The notes beneath the pieces were generated by a model, which saw only the letters and a list, made by a program, of their open reading frames with translations, was not told the origin of the DNA and ran no database searches. DNA of 64,000 nt from Zingiber officinale (lineage: Eukaryota > Streptophyta > Magnoliopsida > Zingiberales > Zingiberaceae): the NCBI RefSeq assembly GCF_018446385.1, contig NC_055990.1, positions 28,729,891 to 28,793,890 on the forward strand, read 5' to 3'. This document shows positions 47,850 to 60,364 of the stretch, in pieces (within the stretch, counting starts at the first letter, position 1; each line of letters opens with the position of its first letter). Both the position numbers and the translations under genes were made by a program.

Positions 47850-48489
47850 AGGATACAGGTACAACAAGGAGAGTCTAAGTGTGATCTTGGCAAAGGAGGA
47901 AAGTCCAAGGGTGAGTCTTGGCGGTGTAAGTCCAAGCATGTAGTCTTGGCAACGTAAGTTCAAGTGTGAATTGACAATTGATGAAGTCCCAGAGGCGCGG
48001 CCTCTTGGCAAAAGAAGATTCAACAACAAGGACAAGGCCGAAGGAAGCTCCAAAAGGTAAGGCATGAAGGATGGGAAGGCATCTGAGGGACACATGGCTG
48101 ATGAAGGAAGCTAGAAGGCTAGGTCTAGGTTGTACGGGCAAGAACGAGTGCATAAGAGATTGTAATCAGGATAAAATTCTAAGTTTAGGGTTTTACTATA
48201 GTAATTACTGTATCAATTACTGTAGCAATCGATTAGTGTTTTCATCAGTCGACTGCTAACGAACAAAATGCCTCTGTTCACTCAACGCATGTGAAGTAGT
48301 CGACTAATATTTTTACCAGTCAACTAGTATCAAACCATTGGTTTGTAACGATGAAATTCCATTTAGTACCAGTCAACTGGTGGTTTTACCAGTTGATTGG
48401 TGGCAAGAAACACAGTTAGGTGTTTCCTTCCGAGCTCTATTTAATAGATCTCGAGGTGCTTGGCCAAGGTTGACGAAAATAGAGGTGGT
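47850..48489. repeat. LTR-like repetitive DNA, right part
   Basis: Continues the block broken at 39229: phrases such as AAGTCCAAG-GTGAGTCTTGG and CAGTCAACTGGT repeat. No gene. The hAT-type element interrupts it at 48490. Confidence 0.55.
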
Positions 48490-49408
48490 CAGGCCCGGCT
48501 CAAGGCTAATGGCCTATGCCTAGGGCCCCAATTTTATTGGGGCCCATTGATTAATTAATTAAAAATATTGAAAAAATTAAATTAACATCATTAATATTAA
48601 TTAATTATAAATGTCCTGCTAATTCATTAACGACACCTTGTCAATTAATTCATTATCGATTCCACTTCTTATTTATATATTGTACTTATCTTTATTTCCT
48701 CATTAATTGCCTACCATAATTTTATATGAAATTTTATTCTACCTTAAATATAATTCATTTTTAAATTGACATATTTCTTTCTTTTTTTATTATTACTCCG
48801 ATTCTCATTTTATTTTGCAATTAGTAATACTATTCTTATAAAACCTAATGAACTCTTTTCTCCTCAATATTTCTTAAAAATCTTAATAGTTCTCTCATCA
48901 GTGCATTGTACCTTTTTCTTTTTTCATTTTGCATGTTTCTCCTTCCTCACAGATGATATTTGCAGAGAACGTCCTTCTCTTCCTTTGCCGATAATATTTC
49001 TTCCTCGCTCTTTTTTTTTATTTCTCGATAATAATATGAATTAGAGATTTTTTTATCATAAAATAAAAAGTAAAATGCATTAGCAAAAATAAATTTTTTA
49101 AAATTAAAATTAATAAAGATTATTTGACATTCTAACTAAAAAATTAAATAATTTAATAATTTTATTACTAAAAAATAAAATTATTGTCAAAATACCCGTC
49201 AGAAAACTAAATTTTATATCAAAAATTATTATTTTTTTAAAATAATATTTAATTCTTTTTAATAACTAATTTTAAAAATATTTTTTTAAAATTATTGTTT
49301 TCGGTCCCAAATCTAAATGAAAATATTAAAGAAAATTAAAATTATATTAAAAAATTTTGTATTTTAATTTTGTTGCCTAGGGCCTCAAGGAATCTTGAGA
49401 CGACCCTG
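48490..49408. mobile_element. Non-autonomous hAT-type element (919 bp)
   Basis: Left end CAGGCCCGGCTCAAGG with GCCTAGGGCCCC inside; right end, read inversely, CAGGGTCGTCTCAAG with GAGGCCCTAGGC. An exact 8-bp duplication GAGGTGGT flanks it (48482-48489 and 49409-49416). The eight-base duplication and the GGCCCTAGGC terminal phrase are typical of plant hAT elements. The interior is AT-rich with no transposase. Confidence 0.88.
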
Positions 49409-49416
49409 GAGGTGGT

Positions 49417-50107
49417 TAACACCTATTAAAATCTCCAAGGTATTTTTGAGTGATCAAGAGCTTGTGCATTAGTACAAATATCATTATATATATTTATCAT
49501 GCTGCATTAGTACAAACAAGTCTGTTGGTAGGTGTTCAAAAGTTTGCTGGTAAATTAGAGAATTATTAGAAATAAAATTCTATTATAAAATATCAAAAAG
49601 GAACAATGATAGATGTTAAAGTGTATGCTACTTCAACATCTTCTTTTCTACACAAACAAAGTAGAATATTTCATGGATTAAGAAGGAAAGCATAAATTTC
49701 TGATATGTAAAAATGATAGCAATCAATGTTTACATAACCACAATCTCTTCCTTTTACTAAAATAAGGAGTCAAAAAGTATTCTGCTATGAAGCTTAAGTT
49801 TTTAATATCTTTTGTATTTGTTGTGGTTTCAAAGTATGCATACACAATGAAAGTTATGATGGCTGGAAATACAGTTTTGGGGTTATATTGCTTTAGTTGC
49901 TGACTAGAAAACCACCAGTAGACAATGGACTCAAGTTAGCAAGATGGGCATTGAACACTTTGAGTACTATGTGATAAATAATTGCATATCATTTTAAAAG
50001 CAAGTTTCAATAAGAAAATTTAAAAATATGCTTCACCAAAAATATGAATGTTGCTGTATTAGAGTTTGAACATTGCAACAAAATAGGTTGAATGCTCCTA
50101 ACCCCAA
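49417..50107. other. AT-rich intergenic DNA, no gene seen
   Basis: Continues the host sequence of the hAT-type insertion. No domain or repeat structure recognised. Confidence 0.4.
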
Positions 50108-50925
50108 TGATCATGTCTGAGCGGTGAGTGGATGGACACTGGGGACGTGGCACTCTCCCCTATCTTCGATCGGTTGCACGAATCTCAGGCAAACCTGCAA
50201 AGAAGTCGGGCCGGGAAGGGTTTCCCGGCGATGACCCTCCGACACTCAAGTCAGGCAAGAGGAAAATGATGAAGTGACTTCAAAGCTCATGGATTGCGTG
50301 GATTGCGTACCTCCGGTGAAGTTTGTGGGCTCTTATATAGAGCTGTGGGGAGGCTTGTGCACACCTACCGAGGCGTACACGTGTCCTGCACCATACCTTA
50401 GTATGAGCTTGCCAGAGGAGCATGCATGACACCATACTACTACAGTCTGAGCACCTCTCTGATGGGACAGCAGAACCTTCCGTCGTACGATTCTACGTAT
50501 GGCCTGGTCGTCGAATATGCCTGCTGTCAGAAGATGTTCCCCAATGCCCCCTTGTCTTTGTCTCCTTTCTTTCTCCGAGCCGAGGGTCCATCCGCTCGGC
50601 AAGCATCGGTCCGACCGGACGTAGGTATCGGTCCGACCGGGAAGTTTCATTCCATCGCATGCTCGGCTGAGACTGTTCCTTCACAGCCTTGATGCTTTAC
50701 GCCTCGGCCGAGCGGGCTACCCGCTCGGCCCGGCGACCCTGTTCACCATGAGCGTCGGAAACCCGACTCCCCGTCGGGTTGTCATTGATTCCACTCGGAC
50801 TCGTTCGGTCGGTCGACCCACCCCTTCTCCGATCGGATGGACCTCATGCTGACCCTTTTGCCTTTTGACCTCCACGTGGCGTTGACTCCCCTCCAGAGGG
50901 GGTCCCCGATTTTACTGTCGGATCA
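50108..50925 (-). repeat. 818-bp LTR, minus orientation, left arm of an inverted structure
   Basis: Reads, on the minus strand, from TGATCCGACAGTAAAA to GACATGATCA, with a polypurine tract (GAAGGGGAGGCAAG on the minus strand) just inside at 50926-50939. It is the inverse of 53285-54102 with about 90% visible identity over the ends compared by eye. Frames at 50333-50692 are shadows. Confidence 0.85.
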
Positions 50926-51059
50926 CTTGCCTCCCCTTCAAGTCTAATCGAAGGAGGCGATTAGTCCGACTGACTGGACCGCCAGTCACGCTGAGCGGCG
51001 TCTCTGTGAAACTATCCTCCACTCGAACCCCACGGGGGTAGCTATGACCTTAGTCAACG

Positions 51060-53125
51060 CCAACATTCCTCGGAGGTCGACGGTCTCCCGTCCGGAGGAT
51101 TTATAGTCGCCGGTCCGACTCGATATTTAACGTCGGAGCTCGACGGTCTTCCAGCCGGGGGGTTTATAGTCGCTGGTCCGACTTTCGATATTTAATGTCG
51201 GAGCTCGACGGTCTTCCGCCCGGAGGGTTTATAGTCGCCCGACGTTAAATATCGAGAGTCGGACCGACGACTATAAACCCTCCGGTCGGAAGACCGTCGA
51301 GCTCCGACGTTAAATATCGAGAGTCGGACCGGCGACTATAAACCCTCCGGGCGGAAGACCGTCGAGCTCCGACGTTAAATATCGAGAGTCGAGCCGGCGA
51401 CTATATACCCTCCGGGCGGAAGACCGTCGAGCTCCGACGTTAAATATCGAGAGTCGAGCCGACGACTATAAACCCTCCGGGCGGAAGACCGTCGAGCTCT
51501 GACGTTAAATATCGAGAGTCGGACCAGCGACTATAAACCCTCCGGCCGGAAGATCGTCGAGCTCCGACGTTAAATATCGAGAGTCGAACCGGCGACTATA
51601 AACCCTCCGGCCGAAAGACCGTCGAGCTTCGACGTTAAATATCGAGAGTCGGACCGACGACTATAAACCCTCCGGCCGGAAGACCGTCGAGCTCCGACGT
51701 TAAATATCGAGAGTCGCGCCGGTGACTATAAACCCTCCGGCCGGAAGACCGTCAAGCGCCGACGTTAAATATCGAGAGTCGGACCGGCGACTATAAACCC
51801 TCCGGCCGGAAGACCATCGAGCTCCGACGTTAAATATCGAGAGTCGGACCGGCGACTATAAACCCTCGGGCTATAAACCCTCGGGCGGAAGACCGTCGAG
51901 CTCCGACGTTAAATATCGAGAGTCGTACCGGCGACTATAAACCCTCCGGGCGGAAGACCGTCGAGCTCCGACGTTAAATATCGAGAGTTGCGCCGGTGAC
52001 TATAAACCCTCCGACCGGAAGACCGTCGAGCTCCGACGTTAAATATCGAGAGTCGCGCCGGCGACTATAAACCCTCCGGGCAGAAGACCGTTGAGCTCCG
52101 ACGTTAAATATCGAGAGTCGCACTGGCGACTATAAACCCTCCGGGCGGAAGACCGTCGAGCTTCGACGTTAAATATCGAGAGTCGCACCGGCGACTATAA
52201 ACCCTCCGGGCGGAAGACCGTCGAGCTCCGACGTTAAATATCGAGAGTCGAACCGGCGACTATAAACTCTCCGGCCGGAAGACTGTCGAGCTCCGACGTT
52301 AAATATCGAGAGTCACGCCGGTGACTATAAACCCTCCGGCCGAAAGACCGTCGAGCTCCAACGTTAAATATCTAGAGTCGCGTCGGTGACTATAAACCCT
52401 CCGGCCAGAAGACCGTCGAGCGCCGACGTTAAATATCGAGAGTCGGACCGACTACTATAAACCCTCCGGCCGGAAGACCATCGAGCTCCGACGTTAAATA
52501 TCGAGAGTCAGACCGGTGACTATAAACCCTTCGGGCGGAAGACCGTCAAGCTCCAACGTTAAATATCGACAGTCGGACCGGCGACTATAAACCCTCCGGC
52601 CGGAAGACCGTCGAGCTCTGACGTTAAATATCGAGAGTCGCGCCAGCGACTATAAACCCTCCGGCCGGAAGACCGTCGAGCTCCGACGTTAAATATCGAG
52701 AGTCGCACCGGGGACTATAAACCCTCCGGCCGGAAGACCGTCGAGCTCCGACGTTAAATATTGAGAGTCAGACCCGCGACTATAAACCCTCCGGGCGGAA
52801 GACCGTCGAGCTCCAACGTTAAATATCGAGAGTCGCGCCGGCGACTATAAACCCTCCGGCCGAAAGACCGTCGAGCTCCGACGTTAAATATCGAGAGTCG
52901 GACCGGCGACTATAAACCCTCCGGCCGGAAGACCGTCGAGCTCCGACGTTAAATATCGAGAGTTGCGCCAACGACTATAAACCCTCCGGCCGGAAGACCG
53001 TCGAGTTCCGACGTTAAATATCGAGAGTCGGACCGGCAACTATAAACCCTCCGGTCGGAAGACCTCGAGCTCCGACGTTAAATATCGAGAGTCGGACCGG
53101 CGACTATAAATCCTCCGGACAAGAC
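51060..53125. repeat. Tandem array of a 65-bp repeat, with a short inverted start
   Basis: From 51240 to about 53110 the unit (CGACGTTAAATATCGAGAGT, then a CGGACCGGCGACTATAAACC-like part, CTCCGGCCGGAAGACCGTCG, AGCTC) recurs with a constant 65-bp period, about 29 copies, each differing by a few bases. Between 51060 and 51238 two to three units run in the opposite orientation, so orientation flips near 51238. There are no unique spacers, hence no CRISPR. The array lies where the 3' untranslated part of the LTR element is expected. Confidence 0.92.
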
Positions 53126-53284
53126 ACCGTCGACCTCCGAGGAATGTTGGTGTTGACTAAGGTCATTGCTACCCCCGTGCGGGTCGAGCGGAGGATAGTT
53201 TCACAGAGACGCCGCTCGGCGTGACTGGCGTTCTAGTCAGTCGGACTAATCGCCTCCTTCTACTAGACATGAAGGGGAGGCAAG

Positions 53285-54102
53285 TGATCCGGCAGTAAGA
53301 TTGGGGACCCCCTCTGGAGGGGAGTCAACGCCACATGGAGGTCAGAAGGCAAAAGGGTCAGCATGAGGTCCATCCGATCGGAGAAGGGGTGGGTCGACCG
53401 GCCGAACGGGTCCGAGCGGAATCAATGACAACCCGACGGGGAGTCGGGTTTCCGACGCTCATGGTGAACAGGGTCGCCGGGCCGAGCGTGTAGCCCGCTC
53501 GACCGAGGCGTAAAACATCAAGGCTGTGAAGGAACAGTCTCAGCCGAGCACGCGATGGAATGAAATTTCCCGGTCGGACCGATACCTACGCCCGGTCGGA
53601 CCGATGCTTGCCGAGCGGATGGACGCTCTGCTCGGGGAAAGAAAGGAGACAAGGACAAGGGGACATTGGGGAACATCTTCTGATAGCAGGCATATTCGAC
53701 GACCAGGCCATACACAGAATCGTACGACGGAAGGTTCTGCTGCCCCATCAGAGAGGTGCTCAGACTGTAGCAGTATGGTGTCAGGCATGCTCCTCTGGTA
53801 AGCCCATACTAAGGTATGGTACAAGACACGTGTATGCCTCGGTAGGTGTGCACAAGCCTCCCCACAGCTCTATATAAGAGCCCACAAACTTCACCGGAGA
53901 TACGCAATCCACGCAATCCATGAGCTTTGAAGCCACTTCATCATTTTCCTCTTGCCTGACTTGAGCGTCGGAGGGTCGTCGTCGGAAACCCCTTCCCGGC
54001 TTGACTTCCTTGTAGGTTCGCCGGAGATTCGTGCAGCCAGTCGAAGATAGGGGAGAGCGCCACGTCTCCAGCGTCCATCCACTCACCGCTCGGACAGGAT
54101 CA
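53285..54102 (+). repeat. 818-bp LTR, plus orientation, right arm of the inverted structure
   Basis: Runs from TGATCCGGCAGTAAGA to CGGACAGGATCA, preceded by the same polypurine tract. It has a TATATAAG box near 53870-53878. It is homologous to the 3' LTR at 36205-36971. The outer flanks of the pair (CCCAA left, GTAAT right) do not form a target duplication. Confidence 0.85.
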
Positions 54103-54345
54103 GTAATAATTTGAAAGCAAAAATGAACACTCAAAAATTGAATTATATGATCCAAAAATATTTTTGCAGATATGAAGAGATATAAGATCATTGATCACTA
54201 AGATGATCTGCTTTACTTTCGAGTATTAAGCTGAAATTTGAAAGATTGAGGCAAATAAAGCTAGTGTTACTCAAGTTAATCTAAGTATTATTGCGTAAAA
54301 GAATCAAGGATGGAGTAATCATGAATCAAGTGGTCTTAAGATGAG

Positions 54346-55399
54346 TTAATGATCTGAAGTGATGGTAAATAAAATTATGGAAACACAAACCACATCACTT
54401 CTAGGACAACTCCTAGAATTTCTAGGATTAGCATTAGCAGCAGGTTCTTTAGTTCCTTCACCAGCTATTCTTTCATCAAAAGCTAATGGTCTTTCTTCAA
54501 CTCGAGAATTTAATGTTATGTGGTTCATCCTCTGGACCTCCTCATGAGTATAGATGAAGATTTTGCAGACATATTGCATAATTCACTACAATCAAAATCA
54601 AATTAGCTTACTCATATTAAAATCTCTACCAAACTGCAGAACATAAAGTTAAAACACGCTTACTTCTAGAGGTCATCTCCCACAAGCATCATATCACCTT
54701 CATCATTAGTGTACACAACCAGCCAAGTTTTGTTAGCAGCCACTAAGACACCCTCAAAACCAAACATTTGATCAAGTTCTACAAGTTCTTCATAACCATT
54801 GAACTTAGTGAGATCCATAGATCTAACAAGAGCAATACCTTGGTTAATTATGCACATGAAGAATAAAACACTGGTCAAAATCTTCTCTAGCAATATAAAA
54901 ATAGAGGTTTGATCCTTCCAGACACTTGTATCTCACAATTTCCCAAAAATATTAATAGATGGCCATGACATCTGTTTGGATTACTTTGTAGGATGTAGTA
55001 ATGATACAACATATTGACCTTAGTAGTTTTGTACATATAACTTCCTTTGAACTTTCCCTTCAGTGGGGTACAACTAATTCTACACCAATAATCAAACCAA
55101 AAATATAATTCAATGAAACAAATTGATTGAGAAAATCTAACAAACATATGTAAAACGTTCAACATGACAATTCCAGGTCATAATAAACTCATTAAAACCA
55201 AAAAAAAAATCAAAAGGAAGCATTGCCACGGTAAACAAAATCAAAGGCAAGTAATGATAAAGAAAAAAAAAGGAAGAAACCTTTGTATAACTCCAAGTTG
55301 AACCACCTTGCACTTTGTCCTAGTTATCTTTAGAAACCAATGGACAAAGTGGAACCAACTTCTCTGAAATGAAATTTGTCAATGAGCTACCAATAATTT
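54346..55399 (-). pseudogene. Auxin response factor 3' end (PB1 domain), truncated and mutated
   Basis: Three minus-strand exon remnants follow the plan of ARF2-like genes. Exon a (55281-55399) reads SSLTNFISEKLVPL and, after a TAG, DKVQGGSTWSYTK, ending at a GT donor. Exon b (about 54664-54855) carries the PB1 core GIALVRSMDLTKFNGYEEL, then VYTNDEGDMMLVGDD, and then TAG where PWQEFC is expected. Exon c (54346-54585) continues the PB1 end as KIFIYTHEEVQRMN and LNSRVEE. Faults include a lost AG acceptor and a 4-bp insertion at the start of exon b, two stops and a 1-bp deletion in exon c. PB1 domains mediate ARF and Aux/IAA pairing. The 5' part of the gene is absent because an LTR begins at 55400. 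Confidence 0.85.
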
Positions 55400-55656
55400 T
55401 GTTGGAAATTTCGGGCCGCAAAAATCACTTTTTCGCGTTGCAGAAACCCCGAACCCTAAGCCACCGGATCCATGCGAAGTTAAATAAAATAAAAAATTTA
55501 CGAGTACGAGTTTCATACATCTAGATCTACACTAGGAGAAGGATGTTACCTTCGATGCGATGCCCTTCGCAATCCCGCTCGTCCAACGGTTCGCCAGATC
55601 TCAAGATCGTCAAGCGTACGATCCTCTAGAAGTATTCACACGAACAAATTAGGTGG
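55400..55656 (-). repeat. LTR end of a diverged Copia family member
   Basis: Starts TGTTGGAAATTTCGGGCC and follows the same plan as the next LTR (CGTCAAGCGT, CCTCTAGAAGTAT, CACACG) but with many changes. It stops at AGGTGG, where the Copia element at 55657 begins, so that element most likely inserted into this LTR. Confidence 0.75.
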
Positions 55657-57498
55657 TGTTGGGTTTTTCGGGCCGCGAAAACCGCTTTTCGCGTCGCGGA
55701 AACCCCGAATCACCCAAAGCCGTAGATCCGTGCAAGGAAAACCGAACGAAATACAAGTACGAGTTTCAAAACCTTTAGATCTACTCCTAGATCTATGTGT
55801 TAAGAAGTATACCTTGAAGCGTGCCCTTTCGCGTTCCCGCTCGTCCAAGGAATTGCCGGATCTCTAGACCGTCAAGCGTCGGTCCTCTAGAAGTATCCAC
55901 ACGGACACGTAGGTGGAGAAAACCTCACACAAAGGTGTGCTAGCACCTTGGTAAGATTCGGCCAAGCAAGAAGGAGAGGGAGAGGGAGAGCTTGAGAGGA
56001 AGAAGGAAGAAGATACACACTTGAATGGAAAAATGAAATTCACATTCAAACCAAAAGTAGCCGGCCACTCTCAATGGTGAAAACTCCCAAATTAATTGCA
56101 TTAATTGCAATTAATATGAAGCCATTAAAGAGAATGACTTTGTAACTTCCATGAGGTGGCACCCATGATGATGTGGAGTAACATCATTGGTCCACATCAA
56201 TGTCAACTCACCAATGAGGTGGCATAAAGTCAAGTCAAACTTGACTTTTAATCTTCCTCTCAAATCAAGTCAAACTTGACCAAATCTCTTCCATGGTTGA
56301 TCGAATCCAACCATTTGATTCAAGCCAACTTAATATAATGAATCTAATTCATTTAATTAAATTGATTCAATGAGTCAAAATCTAAATTAGACTCATTAAA
56401 CACATGAATCAACTTGAGTCGAACTCAAGTTAGCCCAATTAGGATTACTCTTAATCCAATTTGATTCATCAAATGAATCTAATCCTCTTGGTTCATCATA
56501 TGAACCTAATCTCCATCTAATTGTCCTAAGTGTGTGACCCTATAGGTTCTTGTAACGTTAGCAATGCCCTAAACCCATTTAGGAGCATAAGTAATGAGCG
56601 GTATCTAGCAACACATCATTACTATCCAAGTTACAAGAATGTCGAGATCCGACATCACCTTGTGACTACTAATTGTGACTCCTCACAAAATGTGACATTG
56701 TCCTTCTATCCTAGACATCTAGATTGATCAATGTGAGGCATAGACCGTGTCATCCTCTAATCAATCTAAATCTTGAACTCCAAGTAGACTCACTCGATCA
56801 AATGAGCTCAACATCTCATGTTGACTCATTTGGGCATGGCCATGCACTTCGTGGTCTAACTCTATCAAGAATATTGATGTCGCTCCCGTCATATGGGAGG
56901 GATAGATCCCATCTACATCACTCACATCCCTCTGCATAATTCGTTATATACCCAGTAATCGCCTTTATAGTCCACCCAGTTACGGGTGACGTTTGACGAA
57001 ACCAAAGTACATAACTCCTTATGTAGGGATCCATGGTGACTTCAGGTCTAAGGACTAATAGTCATACTAATAGCCACATGAGAAAGTATATGACACTCAT
57101 ATAATGATCCATGATACTTTCTCATGGCGGGTCATTCAGTATACATTCTCCAATGCATACTCATGTGTCAACTTGATATATCCATATCCATGACTTGTGA
57201 GATCAAGTCATCGAGCTGACCTACATGCTAGTCTTATTGCATTAACATTGTCCCTGAATGTTAATACTCGACTAGGAATGATTTAGAGTAGTGTTCCCTA
57301 TATCATCTCACTATCGATTCAACTAATCGATTGATATAGGTATGAACCTTCTACTCAAGGACGCTATTATACTTAGTCTATTTGGCACTAATACAAATAA
57401 GTATAATAACCAAACAAATGCCTTGATTAATATACAAGAATATGATACAATGAGTCCATACAATCATCAAATGATTGGCTCTAGGGATCTAACTAACA
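55657..57498 (-). repeat. 3' LTR of the minus-strand Copia element
   Basis: 1,842 bp, TGTTGGG to CTAACA on the plus strand. ORFs at 55864, 56530 and 56724 recur at 62734, 63400 and 63594 only because the LTRs are copies. Confidence 0.9.
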
Positions 57499-57549
57499 AT
57501 CTCCCACTAGCACTAGTGCCAATCAATATAGGCTCTAAGGCCCAATGAC

Positions 57550-60360
57550 CTAGTGTGACCATCATGCTTCCTCCGTGCCAAAGCCTTGGTCAAGGGATCC
57601 GCGATGTTAGCCTCTGTGGGTCTTCAAATCTTCACATCTCCTCTATCGATAATCTCGAATGAGATGGAAGCGCCTAGTATATGCTTGGTCCGCTGGTGTG
57701 AGCGAGGTTCCTTCACTGTGCTATAACTCCATTGTTGTCACAAGAGAGCTCAATAGGGTCACCGATACTGGAACCACCCCAAGTTCATGATGAACTTACG
57801 GATCCAAACTGCCTCCTTTGCTGCCTCGATGCAGCAATATACTCGGCCTCTGTTGTAAAATCAGCTCATCGTGTCTCGCTTGAACTCTTCCACCACAAGA
57901 CCACCATTAATGATTACGAACCCCGATCGCGATCGATAATCATCTCGTTGGTGCGGAAGCTAGCATCACGTAACCCTTTACAGCTAGCTTATTATTGCTC
58001 CATATATCAAGAAATATTCTTTAGTCCTTCTTAAGTACTTAAGAATATTCTTGACCGCTATCCAAAGGACTTTCACCGGATTCGATCTGTATCCTGCCAT
58101 GCTCAAAGCATACGAGACATCGTGTCGAGTACATAGCATGGCGTACATGATCGATCCTATGGCCGAGGCATAGGGGATCCATCTCTCTCCTCTAGAAGAG
58201 GGACCTTGAGTATTCGAAGACTCACGCCATGTGACATCGGCGTAAATCCCTTATTGGAGTTCTGCATGGCAAACCAAGGAGTACCTTGTCAATGTATGTA
58301 CTCGACTGGCCAAGCAATCTCTTAGATCTATCTCTATAGATCTGAATCCCTAGAATGCGGATGCCTCACCTAAGTCCTTCATTGAGAAGCAACTCCCTAG
58401 CCAGGTCTTGACAGAGTGAAGGATGTCCTTCCCAATGAGCGGTATGTCATCCACATACAATATGAGGAAGACAAGTATTTTCTACAACCTTCTTGTAGAC
58501 ACAAGACTCATCTTCGCTCTTGATGAAACCAAACTGTTTGATCGCATCATCGAATCGAAGATTCGACTCGAAGCTTGCTTTAGTCCATAAATGGACCTAT
58601 GCAACTTGCATACTCTGTAGTATCGTGGATCTACAAAACCCTCGGTTGTGTCATGTACACATCCTCGAGTAGGTTTCATTCGAAACGCGATTTTGACATC
58701 CATCCGCCATATCTCATAGTCATGGTAGGTGCAATAGCAAGCATGATCCGAATGGACTTAAACATCCACTTGGAGAAAAGGTTTCATCATAGTCAATACC
58801 ATGAATCGCTTGAAACCTTTAGCTACCAAGCGACCCTTATAGATAAGTCCATCCATGTCGGTTTCTCTTAAAGACCCACTTGCGCCCAATGGGTTTTACC
58901 TTGTGGATCAACCAAAGTCTATACTTGGTTGGTGTACATGGATTCCATTTCGATCTCATGGCTTCTAGCCATTTCTCGAAATCTAGCTTCCTGATAGGTG
59001 GTAGGCTCATCCTCTATGAGCATAACGTCATCATGGTCGACAAGAGAAATGAGTATCTCTCGGGCTGACGACGTACTCTATCGACCCGCAAAGAGGTATG
59101 TCTACTTGATCTGTTGTTCCTCAACTCTTTGTGGAACAACATCATCCACAACACTTGTGGTTCCAGCTCAATTTCCATCGAGGCATTAGTGCTATTGTTC
59201 GCATCTTGAACTTCTTCAAGATCGAACGCGCACTAGTCTTTCTAGAAACAAAGTCCCTTTCTAGAAAGACCCGATCTTTGCCACCTTGTGCCGACTGGGA
59301 ATGTAGAAGTATCCTTAGTTTCCTTGGGATATCCAATGAAATAACACTTGTCGATTTGGGTCCTAATTTGTCCGAGACTTGACGTCGACGTAAGCCTCAC
59401 AACCCCAAATCCTCATGAAAGACACTGGCATCTCTCCACCATATCCTATATGGTGTCTTTATCACGGCCTGGATGGAACTCGGTTGAGAATGAAAACTGT
59501 CGTGTCTAGAGCATAGCCCAAAGGTATGTCGGAAGATCAAGATGACTCATCATAGATCGCACCATATCTAATATGGTATCCTCCTTTCGGATACACCATT
59601 CCACCGTGGTGTTCCAGAGGAGTGAGTTGGGATAGGATCCCACACTCTTCTAGATAGTCACGGAACTCATGGCTAAGGTATTCTCCACCTCGATCGGATC
59701 AAGTATCTTAATACTCTTGCCAAGTTGGTTCTGTACTTTTGAATTCTTTGAACTTTCAAAGGATTCAGACTTATGTCATCAAATACACATAACCATATCT
59801 CCTGAAGTCATCAGAAACGTGATGAAATAAGAACTTAAAGGGCCACATACATCACTATGTATGAGTCCTAACAAATCATCGCTCTTTCGTTATGCCCACT
59901 AAAGGGAGTCTTGGTCATCTTGCCTCGTAGGCATGACTCGCATATCTCATATGATTCTAAATCAAATGAGTCCAAGCGCTTGTCATTTATATGACCTAAG
60001 CGACAGTGCAGAGATAGGTGTGGTTCATATCGTTCGATTTGAACCTCTTGGTACTAACGTTATAGATAGAGCTCTCAAGGTCTAGAATATAGACTTCATC
60101 GAGGTGCACTACAATAGAACATATCGTTTAAATAGACGAACAACATTTGTTCTTTATTATAAGCGAGAATCCTTTCTTGTCCAAACAAGAAACGATATAA
60201 TGTTCTTAGTCAATGCAGCACATAACAACAATTGTCTAACTCTAGTATAAGCCCGGAGGGCAGAGATAGAAAATAAGTTCCTACAGCAACAACAACAGTG
60301 CTCCATTGCTACTCGTAGGTCTATCTCGCCCTTTGTCAATGCTCGCTATTTCTCTGCTTG
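57550..60360 (-). pseudogene. Copia pol (integrase, reverse transcriptase, RNase H), heavily mutated
   Basis: Reading down the minus strand: the end of the zinc-binding region CESCLRGKMTKTPFSG (about 59890-59950), the integrase core SDRGGEYLSHEF (about 59660-59700), the reverse transcriptase phrases VCKLHRSIYGLKQASS (about 58600) and LYVDDI (about 58446), and RNase H TTEAEYIAAS (about 57830-57865) followed by HILGRFHLIREIIDRGDVKI (about 57640-57700). PR-INT-RT-RH order is Copia. Nearly every domain is broken by small indels, so no long frame remains; the longest piece is 58482-58703. Confidence 0.85.
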
Positions 60361-60364
60361 TACA

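Noticed and set aside
51240-53110. Regular repeats suggesting a CRISPR-like array
   Set aside because: The 65-bp units are contiguous without unique spacers, in a plant genome, inside an LTR element.
50108-54102. A single foldback DNA transposon
   Set aside because: Arm ends are LTR ends with polypurine tracts inside them, and no target duplication is present, so LTR origin explains the arms better.
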